A DNA stretch of 64,000 bases from Bubalus kerabau (lineage: Eukaryota; Chordata; Mammalia; Artiodactyla; Bovidae): positions 132,135,697 through 132,199,696 of the forward strand of contig NC_073627.1 of assembly GCF_029407905.1 (NCBI RefSeq). The letters are read 5' to 3'. The translations under genes and the position numbers were made by a program. How positions within the stretch are numbered: position 1 is the stretch's first letter; each line of letters starts with the position of its first letter. The notes under the pieces were generated by a model that searched no databases, was not told where the DNA came from, and worked only from the letters and a program-made list of their open reading frames with translations. Positions 46,620-57,249 of the stretch are shown one piece after another.

Positions 46620-47430
46620 ACTGAGCCCAAAGTTGTTCTTGACCTTGAGGCATGGTTGGAGTGAAGGGTTGGGGTTGCATCTGGGGCTCCATGTGAGCCC
46701 AAAGTGGTGGTGATTGATGTTGGGCCTTCATTGTTGTCAAGGGTAGGGGTTGGACCCTGGTCTGCATATGAGCCCAAGGTTGTGGTTGAGAGTGAGGCAT
46801 GGCTGGATTCAAGGCTTGAGGTTGGGCCTGGGTCTCCATATGAGCCCAAGATTGTGGATGAGATTGAGGCATAGTTGGATTCAAGGGTTGGGGTCAGGCC
46901 TGGGCCTCCATATGAGCATGAGATGGTGGTGGTTGAAAATGAGCTGTGGTTGGAGTCAAGGGTTGGGGATGGGTCTGGGTCTCCAAATGAGCATGAGGCA
47001 GTGGTGGTTGAAAATGAAGCATGGTTAGATTCAAGGGTTGGAGTTGGGCATGGGTCTCCATGTGAGCCTGAGATGGTGATTGACACTGGGTCATGGTTGG
47101 AGCAAAGTGTTGAGGTCCGGGCTGGGTCTCCATGTGAGCCTGAGGTAGCGGTTGAAAGTAAGTCATCATTGGAGGTAAGGGTTTGGATTGAGCCTGGGTT
47201 TCCACATGAACCTATGATCGTGGTTGATGTTGGGGCATGGTTGGAGTCAAGAGTAGGGGTGGAGCCTGGGTCTCCATGTGAGCCCCAGATGGTGAGTGAA
47301 ACTGGAACGTAGTTGAAGTCAAGGGTAGGGGTCGGGTCTGAGTCTCCATGTGACACACAGGTGACGGTTGCAATTGGGGCATGGTTGGAGTCAAGGATTG
47401 AGGTTGAGCCTGGGCCACAGAGTGGGTCAA
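46620..47430 (-). repeat. 72/75-bp coding minisatellite, 11 copies
   Basis: A recurrent plus-strand anchor resembling 'catggttggagtcaaggg' starts at 47380, 47308, 47236, 47164, 47092, 47020, 46945, 46870, 46798, 46726 and 46651. Spacings are 72 or 75 bp only, so every copy is 24 or 25 codons. In the ancestral frame a unit reads roughly 'LTPTMPQxQPxxxAHMETQAQPQ', rich in Q, P, T and M. The array sits between the 'FLHSES' and 'FIPKAI' landmarks of the SPATA31 last exon. Two copies carry a stop codon. Confidence 0.93.
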
Positions 47431-48794
47431 GGGCTGGGCCAATGACAGTTGTGAAGTTACTTTAGATTGAATTTGAAAATTTTCAGCCTTAGAGTTCATT
47501 GAATAAGATAGGGCATAAGTGTAGAGGGGACCCAAGTACTGTGACAGTAGCCAGCAGAGACTCACTGTGCAGAAAGGGGAGACCCCAGAAGAGCTGACTG
47601 CATGTCTTCTGTAGACGGTCCCCCAAAGTATCAGGATATGCGGGCTTCTCGAGACCAAGCAGCTGTTCTGATTTGCCTTTTATGCACCAGAAGTGTTGGT
47701 GATCCAAGGTATCCTGCTTGTCACCCAGTAATAACTTGATCCTTTCCCCCAAAGAATTCAGGTGGGAGCCTGCCTCCTCCTTCTTTCTCCTTCCAAGTCT
47801 TCAGTTATACTCTCTTGGTGATTAATATCTCCAGCAGCTTATGGACATCCTGGTTGACAAACAAGAGGGTACTGGCCTCTATCTGCCTGTTTTTGGGGTG
47901 TGCCCAAAATGAGGTCTCTGGTAGATGGCAGGGAAGGTGCTTTTGCTGGGACTCAAAGTTTTTCATGATAGAGAGACTCCAAGATTTGGCAGCCCCATGC
48001 CACCAAGACAGGGCTGAAAGGGGACAGCTTGAGTGGACAAGCCCTGAGATGGCTGGTCTCCAAGGAGATTGTGGAGACAAGCTGTGTGGGATGGTGCCCA
48101 GTGGGAGTGACATGGAGGCACTCTGATTGAGACTCAGCACAGAGCCTAGTGATGGGGAGTCTGAAGAGGCTCTTGGAGGTGGAGGACATGCCTCCCCATT
48201 ACTGGGGCATGGTGGGGAAGTGGAAAGAGCAAGTGGCCAGGGTGAAAGGCTGTCCAGGAGAAAGAAAGGCTCTGATCGCTAAGAGGTACTCTCGAATGAA
48301 AGTGAGTGAACAGAATCTAAGGAAGACACTGAGTGTGGAGAATGGGTGGAGTTCTGAGATAGAGGCCATTTGATCAGAGAAGGTGGGGACATGGTGGAAG
48401 TGGCCTCTCCCCTACATGGCTGGTGGGCTCCTGCCGGCACTGCTTTGCACACATCCTCAGGAGCATCTTGACTGGATACCTGATGAAAGCCTCCCTTGTC
48501 AGGGAACCTCCTCAGAAGTCTGCAGAAGACATGAAGAACAAGCTGTAGCCAGGAGCTCCGGGGCCAGGTGGGCTGAACAGTCCAGGCAGGGGTCGGCACC
48601 TGCAGCCCATGGCCCTGCACAGTCCCCTTGCTGACTTCACAATGCTCCTGCTGTTCCTCCATCCAAGGCTTTAGCCATACTCTTACCCAGTGGTCACCGC
48701 TCCTAGCTCAGCCCCAAGCTGCTTGCAGTCCCATGGTCATACCATAGGCTCTAGGAGGAAGAATCACCTAGGAGAGAAGGGGAAGATTCTTAAC

Positions 48795-48855
48795 CTTTGC
48801 AGAAGTGAAGTCAGGTCCCAGACCTCTTCCAGTGCTTCCAGGCAATCTCTGCAAG
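48795..48855 (-). pseudogene. SPATA31-like exon 2
   Basis: Minus-strand translation gives 'CRDCLEALEEVWDLTSLLQ', clearly like the conserved short second-exon segment of SPATA31 proteins. It ends in CAAAG followed by GTTAAG (48794-48789), a weaker-than-ideal donor. The proposed acceptor (CAG ending at 48856) puts the exon out of phase with exon 1, so either the boundary differs or splicing/frame was already damaged. The start is uncertain by a few bases. Confidence 0.65.
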
Positions 48856-50567
48856 CTGGAAATCAGCAGACTGCATCACGAGGATGAAGGCAGGAGCCTA
48901 GGGGACTTACAGGAGGTTGAGCGTAGGTCCCTTGAAGGGGTCGCAACTGGGAGATTGGAGCCCATGTACCAGCATCCAAGGCCATATGATCCCTGACAGT
49001 GATGATGAAGTGAAGCTCGTGAAAGGGTTTATCATTTACAAAGTGTTTCCATATCCTTTGCTCCCTGCTACCCTCATAATCCCCTGTTGGGGAGAATGGG
49101 CGTGGGTCACCTTGCAGTGACATCTGAGCAAAGTTAAACAAGGTGTCCATAGTTGGACCCAGAGGTCCTACCTCCCAATCCAGGCACTATTGGTCCAGTG
49201 AAGCCCACTCATGTCTTCTGGGCAACACCCATTTCCAGACCCCTTATGGCTTCATTCTATACACAGAATCTAGGAAATATCTGGGTTCTGCTCTCCTTCC
49301 CAGAGCTTCCCTGGGTGTTCTGTTTACTGTGGGATGGTCCTGCCACTGGTCTCCTTGAAATCTGTGGAACTGGGCCATCATGGCTGGAGAGGTGAGGGCT
49401 AACACCTGGGGCACACAGGACTGAATGTCAGAGCTTACCTTTCAAAGCTCCATTTCTTATACTGCTCCTGCTTCTTCCCATCTGTTCCATTTGATGCTGA
49501 GAGATAGAAAAAACAAGGACCCCGGACCCAATTCTCTCTCTCTCCTCTCTAGACAAGCATCAAACAGTGTCCATACATAATATGACTTTCTGTGTTTCAC
49601 TAACAGAGCTCTGTGGTCTTTCATTCTTTAAACTCATATTTAAAGTGTATAAAAATATTTTCTATTTTCCTTTTTTGAAGAATATAAAGATTTTCAGGGA
49701 TTCCCTGATAGCTCACTTGGTAAAGAATCCGCCTGCAATGTGGGAGACCCCTGCTCAATTCCTGGATTGGGAAGATCTGCTGGAGAAGGGATAGGCTACC
49801 CACTCCAGTATTCTTGGGCTTCCCTTGTGGCTCAGCTGGTAAAAAAAATCTACCTGCAATGTGGGAGATCTGGGTTTGATTTCTGGGTTGGGAAGATGCC
49901 TTGGAGAAGAGAAAGGCTACCCAATCCAGTATTCTGGCCTGGAGAATTCCATGGACTGTATAGTCCATGGGGTCTCAAAGAGTCAGACATGACTGAGATA
50001 TTTTGATTCACTCACACACTCACAAGGATTTTCAAGTGAGATTCACCCTGGATCTTTCATCACTGTTCCTCTGTTCAAAAAACACATGCACTCACAGACC
50101 TATGGGTGAATCTGAGGTCCATCAGGTATCTCTCTGCTTCTTGAAGCCAGAACTCCACTCCAGCCCCTGCTCTGAGGCTCTTAGGATTTCAGCCCTCCCA
50201 GCCAATCAGCCCTTGTCTAAGACATTTCTTCATGACTGGTGAACTGGTGCTCAGAGTTCTGTGTTCTGGCTGACATTGAACTCAGTATCCAATCCTCGGC
50301 CCCTGGTCCCTTTGTTTGGGGCGTGCTCTGGAGTCCCTATCACACCAGGACAATTGGTCTGAGATCTTTGGGTAGAAATCCTAGGGTTCACTCTCTCCCC
50401 TGGCCAGCCTGGTTTGTCCCTAGAGGCATGATGTTCTATTCTTCCATGAGAATAGATGCCCTGTTCTTTCTCATTTCAAAAGCCTCTAGTTGATTTAGAA
50501 AAGTGGAAATAATAATAGAAAAGAAGAAACAATCATGTGCTTGTGGGTCTGGGCCAAGTTTTCTTAC
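48856..50567 (-). other. Intron 1 of the SPATA31-like pseudogene
   Basis: Non-coding between the exon 1 donor (GTAAGA at 50567-50562) and a candidate acceptor before 48855. It holds a Bov-tA dimer at 49695-50012 in opposite orientation. No other exon is recognised. Confidence 0.6.
49695..50012 (+). mobile_element. Bov-tA dimer in pseudogene intron
   Basis: Two heads ('ttccctgatagctcacttgg' and 'cttcccttgtggctcagctg') are joined by 'cagtattcttgggcttccc'. The 8-bp gattttca occurs just before and after it, a likely target-site duplication. It is diverged. Confidence 0.9.
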
Positions 50568-50757
50568 CTTTCTGATGTTTCCATGTTTCCTAGGGGGAGC
50601 AAAGGATGGGTTACTCTCGAGATAGGGGAGGATCAGGAAAAAGAGCCCCAATCCACACAGAAAGGTGAGGATGGTATCTATCACCCAGGAAGTGGAACTG
50701 GAGTTCAGCCAAATATCAGAAGTGTTTTTTCAGAAAAAAGAGAGGATTCTCCTTCAT
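50568..50757 (-). pseudogene. SPATA31-like exon 1 (membrane segment), frameshifted
   Basis: The ATG at 50757-50755 starts 'MKENPLFFLKK', matching the family's short N-terminus. The frame is lost at a six-A tract (50730-50725 on minus) and reaches TGA. One base fewer in that tract would restore the frame that continues as 'LNSSSTSWVIDTILTFL' and 'CGLGLFFLILPYL', a hydrophobic helix of about 20 residues expected for the family's membrane anchor. The exon ends 'HGNIRK' at 50568 and is followed by a good donor, GTAAGA (50567-50562). The single-base lesion could be real or a homopolymer error. Confidence 0.8.
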
Positions 50758-51539
50758 CTGAATCACACAACTGCCTTCAGGAAACTGAGCCAGGGTGTGC
50801 ACTTGGGGACTAAAGTGCTTGGCTCACATCATAGAGCTGTGGTCTGGTCACAAAGGGCCCTTGGGAGTAAGAGGGAGGAGCAGAGGAGGAGGCTGGACTA
50901 TAGCCCCTCCCTACCCATCCAGCCTCGCATCTTCATGCATCTCCTTTCCTCTGAGCCTTCCCATCCTACCTTCTCATCCTATTAGACAGAAATATTAGTC
51001 AAGTTTCAATTCATCACATCTGGAACTCAGACAATACTGGGTTTTTTCCCCCCAAATCTCTACTTGAGCCCCATAAATGGCTTTTAAAAATCTGGAGTTG
51101 TCCCTATAGTTTTGGTTGATTCTAGGAATTCTTACTCTCAGGATTCCCTTGTCTGTAATTCCAAATTTTCCACATAGTATATTTTTGCCTTGCACCAACA
51201 TAGGCATGGAACTAAAATTCTTTCTTATTTATTTAGCCATGTGAAATTTGAAAATATTAAGAAAATTGTAAAATTTCATTTAATTTTCAATAGATGTAGA
51301 TACAAGGTCTTAGAATTAAATCAATAACCATATGAAATTTACAAAGTTATGAAGTATAAAACAAATTCTAATAGTTAAAGCTTCAAAGTAGGTTTTTCAT
51401 ACGTTTTCAGCATCTTTGTTTCTGAAATAAATAAACTGAACAAAAACTTTTGGAACATTTTGTACAGATACACACTCATCTTTAATGAATCAGTCCAGTA
51501 TTTTCAAATCTAAGAGAATCAGGCTTTTTTTTTTTTTTT
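50758..51539. other. Sequence upstream of the SPATA31-like exon 1
   Basis: The first 250 bp upstream of the ATG (minus sense) are comparatively G+C/purine-rich and would include any 5' UTR or promoter. I see no TATA box or CpG island. The rest is AT-rich and unassigned. Confidence 0.45.
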
Positions 51540-52364
51540 CCTGTTCAAATGTCTTCCTTCAGTAATTATTATAAGTTGGAATGTTAGCAGAAAATTCTCC
51601 TGGCCTTTGTTTATCTGAGAATATTTTTATTTTGCTGTCTTCTAATGTTTTCCATTAGATTTGGTAAGTTTCCAGCCATTATGTCTACAAGTAGTTTTTT
51701 TTCTTGCTCCCCTTTCTCTTCCTGCTTTCTGATACTCTTTCCACATATGCCAGTGTGCTTAATGGGTCCTCTTGCTCGTGTTTTCTCAAAATCTTTTCAT
51801 TTTTTACATTGATTTCTATTAATCCATCTTCAAGTTTACAGTCTTTCTTCTGCTATCTTACACATGCTGTTGAACTTCTCTAATCATTTTTTCATTTCAA
51901 TTATCATAGTTTGCAATTCCAGAATTTATATTTGCTTCATTTTTAATTAATTTGTAGCTGTTTGAGTTTATTTGTTGCCTTATTATCATATTTTCATCGA
52001 ATTCTTTAAATATGGTTCCTTTAGTTTTTTATAGTTATACTTATTTTTAATACTTTAATCTTTTTCTTCATACTGGAATTATAAATAGTATACTTACATG
52101 ACTTATAAGTGATATGTTATATAAACGCTTTACTCACCACCCTTACAATGTTGGAGTTTTCTGAATCTAACTGTTTACTTATCTGTCCCAGGGAGTTTTA
52201 TACTTTGATATATTTTTCTTTTACTAATTAACATCTTTTTATTTTAGCTTGTAGAACTTCCTTTAACTTTTCTTGAAAGATTGATCCATTGGTGATGAAG
52301 TCCTTCGCTTTTTGCTTATCTGGAAAGTTCTGTCTCCCCTTCATTTCTGAAAGACAACGTAGTT
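51540..52364 (-). mobile_element. Old L1 ORF1-region fragments, antisense
   Basis: The plus strand carries antisense L1 ORF1-like text ('ccatcttcaagtttacagtc', 'tttcaattatcatagtttgc' and, further on, 'tttgcttatctggaaagttc'). These landmarks come in the opposite order from the younger L1 at 61.2-61.7 kb, so this is at least two pieces or a rearranged copy. Confidence 0.5.
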
Positions 52365-52488
52365 GTGTCATCTGGGATTTCTTAGTTGTGACGTGTGAGA
52401 TCTTGTTCCCTGACGAGGGATTGAACCCAGGCACCTTGCATGGGGAGCACAAAGGCGTAGTCACTGGACCACCAGGGAAGTCCCCCAT
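52365..52488 (-). mobile_element. CHR-type SINE, reverse
   Basis: The plus strand contains 'gagggattgaacccaggcac' and ends 'ctggaccaccagggaagtcc', the inverted head of CHR. It inserted into the surrounding old L1 text. Confidence 0.82.
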
Positions 52489-53597
52489 AGCTTTTTTATT
52501 TGTTAAGGAAAAAGAATTCTCTGAAAGCTCATATATCTAGTCCACACAGAAGTGGACAGCAGTTAGTCTTGTCATGAAGATTTAGACATGAATCTGGCTA
52601 TCAGAAGCCAGTCCAGGACAAGGACAAGAAGCCATAAGGAGATAGAAAGCCAAGGATTATGGGATTTTCCTCTTTCAGGGTGTAGGTTCCTGTAGTGTTT
52701 TATTTTTAATGGGAGTAAACATAGTAAGTTTTTTACAGACTCACCCTGGTTGAGAAAAGGGATTTGGTACTTGTTATACAGAACTAATTAGAATGTGACA
52801 AAAGGCTGAAAACGTTGGATGATATTCAAATACAACTTTGAGTTTGGACTAAACGTTAACTACTTACTCCCTTTAACTTAAATATTGGCATAAAAACTTA
52901 AATTCACATATGCCTGAAGATCCTTCCCCAAGTCATTAACCAGAAATGCATGCTGGTTTCACTTTAAAAGCCTATAATCCATCACTCTCATGCCTGTGAC
53001 TTCAGTTAACACCTATGGGCTGAGTAATCATACAGCCTCAGCCTCAACTTGAAAGTATTGATCACTTGCCAGCCATGTTAGGGATCATCAAATACACATC
53101 CACTCTGCCATATTTGAAATTGAATGCATGATTGCACAACTGGCAATATTATCTAATAGGTTAAGCTAACTAAAACCCAGCAGTCATGTCTGACATCCTT
53201 GTCTCTTAATATGCAGTAATCCTGGTCTTTTCATAAGTATATTTCAAGTTTGGCTACACAAATTCTTCTTCCTTAATGCCAATCAAATCCAAGTTACCTG
53301 TTTTCTTTGACTTCTGCAGGAAACTCATAACTGTTTCACCTGCAACCACATTTGACTCCTGTCATCTCTTTTCCAATCACAGCTGAAGTAGTCTTTTCAA
53401 AATGTTTATCAAATTGGTCAACCCCCTTAATAATACATTTAATGGCTTTCCATTATTTATGGGCTAAAAAGAAGAAAGACCCTTAACAAAACCTGCACAA
53501 GTCTTCAGGATAAGGTGTCAAACTCCACTTTCAATGTCACACTCCTCCAGTGTATAGAAGTGTGGCTATATATACATACACATATCATAAAGTATTA
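52489..53597. other. Unassigned sequence
   Basis: About 1.1 kb with no gene or repeat recognised. Confidence 0.5.
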
Positions 53598-53680
53598 GAG
53601 TAGGAAATAGCAATCCACTTCTGTATTCTTGCCTGGAAAATCCCATGGACAAAGGAGCTTTGGTAGGCTGCCGAGATATC
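53598..53680 (+). mobile_element. Bov-tA SINE fragment
   Basis: It shows only the body 'gtattcttgcctggaaaatc' with neighbouring text. No head or tail. Confidence 0.75.
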
Positions 53681-53786
53681 CAAGGGTCAGTTGTACAGGT
53701 ATAGTGTTCATTATAATGATAAAATTGTATTTAATGTGTGTAATAATTATATAATTCATAAACATACTTATGTATTATAGATAATA

Positions 53787-54012
53787 GGGTTTCCCAGGTG
53801 GCAATAGTGGCAAAGAACCCACCTGCCAATGCAGGAGACATAAGAGATGCAGGTTTGATTCTTGGGTTGTGATGATCCCCTGGAGGGAGGCACAGCAACC
53901 CACTCCAGTGTTTTCACCTGGAGAATCCCATGAACAAAGGAACCTGGCAGGCTACAGCCCATAGCATCCCAAAGAGCTGGACAAGACTGAAGCAGCTTTG
54001 CATGCACATTAT
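53787..54012 (+). mobile_element. Bov-tA SINE variant
   Basis: It has the extended-head form ('gcaatagtggcaaagaaccc', 'gacataagagatgcaggttt'), like 3993-4224. The imperfect repeat ttat(a/g)gataata on both sides is a probable target-site duplication. Confidence 0.92.
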
Positions 54013-54054
54013 GGATAATAACCACATATATATACAACTACTGAAAAAACTAGT

Positions 54055-54395
54055 TGGCGTTGTTATGCAGTCACTAAGTGGTGTCTGACTCTTTGCAACC
54101 CCATGAACTGCAGCACACTATGCTCCCCTGTCTTTCACTATCTCCCAGAGTTTCCTCAAATTCATGTCCATTGAGTCAGTGATGCCATCCAACCATTTCA
54201 TCCTCTGTTGCCCCCTTCTCCTGTCTTTAATCTTTCCCAGTACTGGAGTCCTTTCCAGTGAGACAGCTCTTTATATCAGGTGGCCAAAGCATCAATTCTT
54301 TGGTGCTCAGCCTTCCTTATGGTCCAACTCTCACATCCATACATGACTACTGGAAAAACCATAGCTTTGACTATGCAAACCTTTGTTGGTAAAGT
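54055..54395 (-). mobile_element. BovB 3' end, reverse, internally deleted
   Basis: It reads in reverse from 'gttatgcagtcactaagtgg' to 'accatagctttgactatgca'. A deletion joins 'ggccaaagcatcaattcttt', skipping about 100 bp of consensus. Confidence 0.9.
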
Positions 54396-54639
54396 GAGAT
54401 GAATATCATTAATGAAAACATAATAAAACAGTCAAAACATTATTGAAATCCATTGTATGCACCCTGGTCCGAAAACACATTACAAAGACATGAAATATAT
54501 TCTGCTTCTCCTTTAAATGATCCAGTCTGGGTGATGGGCTTCCTCCTGTTTTGAAGACTAAGACTAATTGAATTTACAATAAGGCTACATTTCTTCAAAG
54601 AGAAGTTATCTACCCTTTCCCCTGATATTTGTGAAGATT

Positions 54640-55290
54640 ATGTTTTTTTATTGTGGTAAAGTTCACATGACATGTAGTTTATGATTTTAAAGTATACAAT
54701 TTATTGGAATGTCGTTCATTCATGATTTTGTGCAACCATTACCCCTGTGTGCTTAGTCATTCAGTCATGTTGGACTCTTTGCAACCCCATGGACTGTAGC
54801 CCCCCAGCCTCCTCTGTCCATGGGGATTCTCCAGCCTAGAATACTGGAGTGGGTTGCCATACCCTTCTCCAGGGGAACTTCCTGACCCAGGAATCGAACC
54901 GGGCCTGTATTGCAGGCAGATTTATTGCCCCCAAAGGAGATCCCATACCATTAAACAGTCATTTCCTATCCCCTTCTCTCTCAGCCTCTGGCAGCTGCTA
55001 ATCTGCTTTCTGTCTCTATAGATGTGCCTATTTTCGACGTTTCATGTAAATGGAATTTTAAATATATGACTTTTAGCATCAGCCTTCTTTTACTTACCTT
55101 TGTTTTTTTGAGGTCATCCATGTTGCAGCTTGTCTCAGAATTTTATTACATATTGTAGCTGAATAATATTTCATTATATGGCTAGACCACATTTTATTTA
55201 TCTATATCCTGAATATACTTTCTGTGGGATTTTCTGTCTTCACCCAGTTCTCCTTAGGTACTGGTTTCTCCTGTGCCCCAGGGCATTTGT
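54640..55290 (-). mobile_element. Old L1-like 3' end, split by a SINE
   Basis: The plus strand 'attgtggtaaagttcacatg', 'gtgcaaccattacccc', then 'ccattaaacagtcatttcct' matches a common old mammalian LINE 3' pattern. The SINE at 54745-54950 interrupts it. Confidence 0.6.
54745..54950 (-). mobile_element. Bov-tA SINE, reverse, in old LINE
   Basis: It runs from 'gtgcttagtcattcagtcat' to 'tgtattgcaggcagattta'. The host LINE continues on both sides. Confidence 0.92.
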
Positions 55291-55565
55291 ATAGTAAAGT
55301 TTCCTAATTAAAAAAAATTCACTCAGTTACTTAAAATCAAGCTAATCAAATTCTTTAGTACAGAGTAATATAATCTTGCATATGCAAAAGACCTGTGGTT
55401 TCTTGTGTTATTTTTCTATCTTCATCCTCATACTATTTCTATTAATTTCTCCACAAAAATTCTCACTTTAATATGTTTGGTATGTGGTGGCAGCCTTGTG
55501 AAATATGTAATTATTTTGAGAATGTGCTTTTAATCTATGTTAATAATTTTCCATTAGTATAACCC

Positions 55566-56440
55566 TCAGTACTGGACATGGAACAATGGACTAGTTCAAA
55601 ATTAGGTAAGGAGTACCTCAAGGCTGTATACTGCCAGCTTGCTTATTTAATTTATATGCAGAGTACATCACGTGAAATGCCAGACTGGATGAAACACAAG
55701 CTGGAATCCAGATTGTTGGGAGAAATATCAATAACCTCAGATATGCAGAAGACAACGCCTTTATGGCAGAAAGCAAAGAGGAACTAAAGAGCCTCTTGAT
55801 GAAGGTGAAAGATGAGAGTGAAAAAGTTGGCTTAAAATTCAGCATTCAAAAACTAGGGTCATGGTATCCAGTCTCATCACTTCATGGCAAATAGATAAGG
55901 AAAAAATGGAAACAGTGACAAACTTTATTTTCTTGGACTCAAATCACTGCAGATGGTGACTGCAGCCATGATAGCATATTAAAAAGCAGAGACATTACTT
56001 TGTCAACAAAGGTTCATATAGTCAAAGCTATGTTTTTTTTTCAGTAATCATGTATGGATGTGAGAGTTGGACCATAAGAATTGATGCTTTTGAACTGTGA
56101 TGTTGAAGAAGACTCTTGAGAGTCCCTTGGGCTGCATGGAATTTAAATCAGTCAATCCTAAAGGAAATCAACCCTGAACCAATGCTGAAGCTCCAATATT
56201 TTGGCCACATGATGTGAAGAGGTGACTCACTAGAAAAGACCCTGATGCTGGGAAAGATTGAGGGCAGGAGGTGAAGGGGCTGACAGAGGATGAGATGGTT
56301 GGATGGCATCACCAACTCAATGGAAGTGAGTTTGAGCAAGCTCTGGGAGATTGTGATAGACAGGGAAGCCTGGCATGCTGCAGTCCATGGGGTCTCAAAG
56401 AGTTGGACATGACTGAGTGACTGAACAACAATAGCAACAA
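55566..56440 (+). mobile_element. BovB LINE, degenerate
   Basis: It starts in the RT region ('tactggacatggaacaatgg') and ends 'ggacatgactgagtgactga'. Protein-level traces include 'MPDWMKHKLESRLLGEISIT' in place of the usual motif region, with a mutated YADD ('YAEDN'-like). It has several small deletions. Confidence 0.92.
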
Positions 56441-56499
56441 CAACCCTTATTCTGTATCTTACCTTTTCCTTTAACATTATAGATCTACCTATGTTGCCA

Positions 56500-56839
56500 T
56501 ATGTACTTCTACTTTAGTGTTCTTTGCTCCAGAGTATTCTGTAGCTTGCACCACTCACTGTTTTCCCCATCCATTCACCTAATATTAAAGATCACATTAT
56601 TTCAAATTCTCTGTCAGAACAAACCAAGCTCTTGTATATGTTTCCTTAAGGAGCTGTATAGAAATATCTCTGGGATACATACCCAGAAGTGGGATCACTG
56701 GTCATAGGATACATACTTTATTTCATTGAATATTTCCCAGATTCCTTTCCAGAAGGCTCTGTAATTTACACTCACATAGAAGGGCTTGAAAAATTCTGCT
56801 TCTTCACATTTTGGGCCAACACATATTATTATTATCCAT
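56500..56839 (-). mobile_element. Older L1, 5'-side piece of a split copy
   Basis: Antisense L1 text ('acatacccagaagtgggatc', 'cttttccagaaggctct'-like) runs up to the target-site duplication at 56840. It continues at 62576 with 'gatggatgtgaagtgtagct', the next L1 phrase. The young L1 split this copy. Confidence 0.72.
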
Positions 56840-57249
56840 CTTATTTGTCATTTTTTTTTCAGGTCATTAATTTTGTTTTATTTTTAATTTATTTTTTAAT
56901 TGAAGGATAATTGCCTTACAGAATTTTGTTGTTTTCTGTCAAACCTCAACATGAATCAGCCATAAGTATACATATATCCCCTCCCTTTTGAACCTCCCTC
57001 CAATCCCTCCTCATCCCACCCCTCTAGATTGATACAGAGCCCCTGTTTGAGTTTCCTGAGCCATACAGCAAATTCCTGTTGGCTATCTATTTTACATATC
57101 ATAATGTAAGTTTCCATGTTACTCTTTCCATACATCTCACCCTCTCCTCTCCGTATATCCATAAGTCTATTCTCTATGTCTATTTCTCCATTGCTTCCCT
57201 GTAAATAAATTCTTCAGTACCATTTTTCTAGATTCCATATGTGTGTGTT

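Larger units (their letters stand above)
43870..48519 (-). pseudogene. SPATA31-like large last exon, multiply broken
   Basis: A pyrimidine-rich acceptor ending CTGCAG precedes 48519. Coding then reads 'LLRRFPDKGGFHQVSSQDAP', joining exon 2 as in the family. Reading-frame history on minus: phase A to a TAG at 48281-48279 with homology continuing past it; TAA at 47807-47805; a shift near 47.77 kb into 'HLNSLGERIKLLLGDKQDTL' and 'QLFWGLPFLHSES'; another shift near 47.50 kb into the tandem-repeat region; stops at 47214-47212, 46896-46894, 46398-46396 and 46377-46375; TAG at 46053-46051; then further shifts for the 45.9-45.6 kb and 45.4-44.2 kb blocks. The C-terminal part includes 'NHFRERIKHFLQWI' and ends near 'HPRHCLVQN' at about 43.9 kb. 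Confidence 0.85.
43870..50757 (-). pseudogene. SPATA31: SPATA31-family (FAM75) pseudogene, unprocessed
   Basis: SPATA31 genes are primate- and mammal-expanded, testis-expressed genes with an N-terminal membrane segment and one very long last exon. Family landmarks appear here in order on minus: membrane exon (50757-50568), 'LEALEEVWDLTSLLQ' (exon 2), 'LPLGTIPHSLSPQ', 'CSQLFWGLPFLHSESLLAT' (about 47.6 kb), 'QNKAQSFIPKAI' (about 46.5 kb), 'SPEVWEKLEHHISKR' (about 46.3 kb), 'VRHRWVLLLKVFKF' (about 45.67 kb), 'RERIKHFLQWI' (about 44.4 kb). Introns are retained, so this is a duplicated gene rather than a retrocopy. The frame shifts among all three phases and contains at least seven in-frame stops. 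The subfamily is not resolved. The 3' limit is approximate. Confidence 0.88.

Noticed and set aside
46580..47356. 258-codon minus frame with SHGDPGPTPTLDSNHA-type repeats as a novel repeat protein
   Set aside because: It overlaps a SPATA31 exon minisatellite whose flanking family motifs are in a different frame. Openness follows from unit length being a multiple of three.
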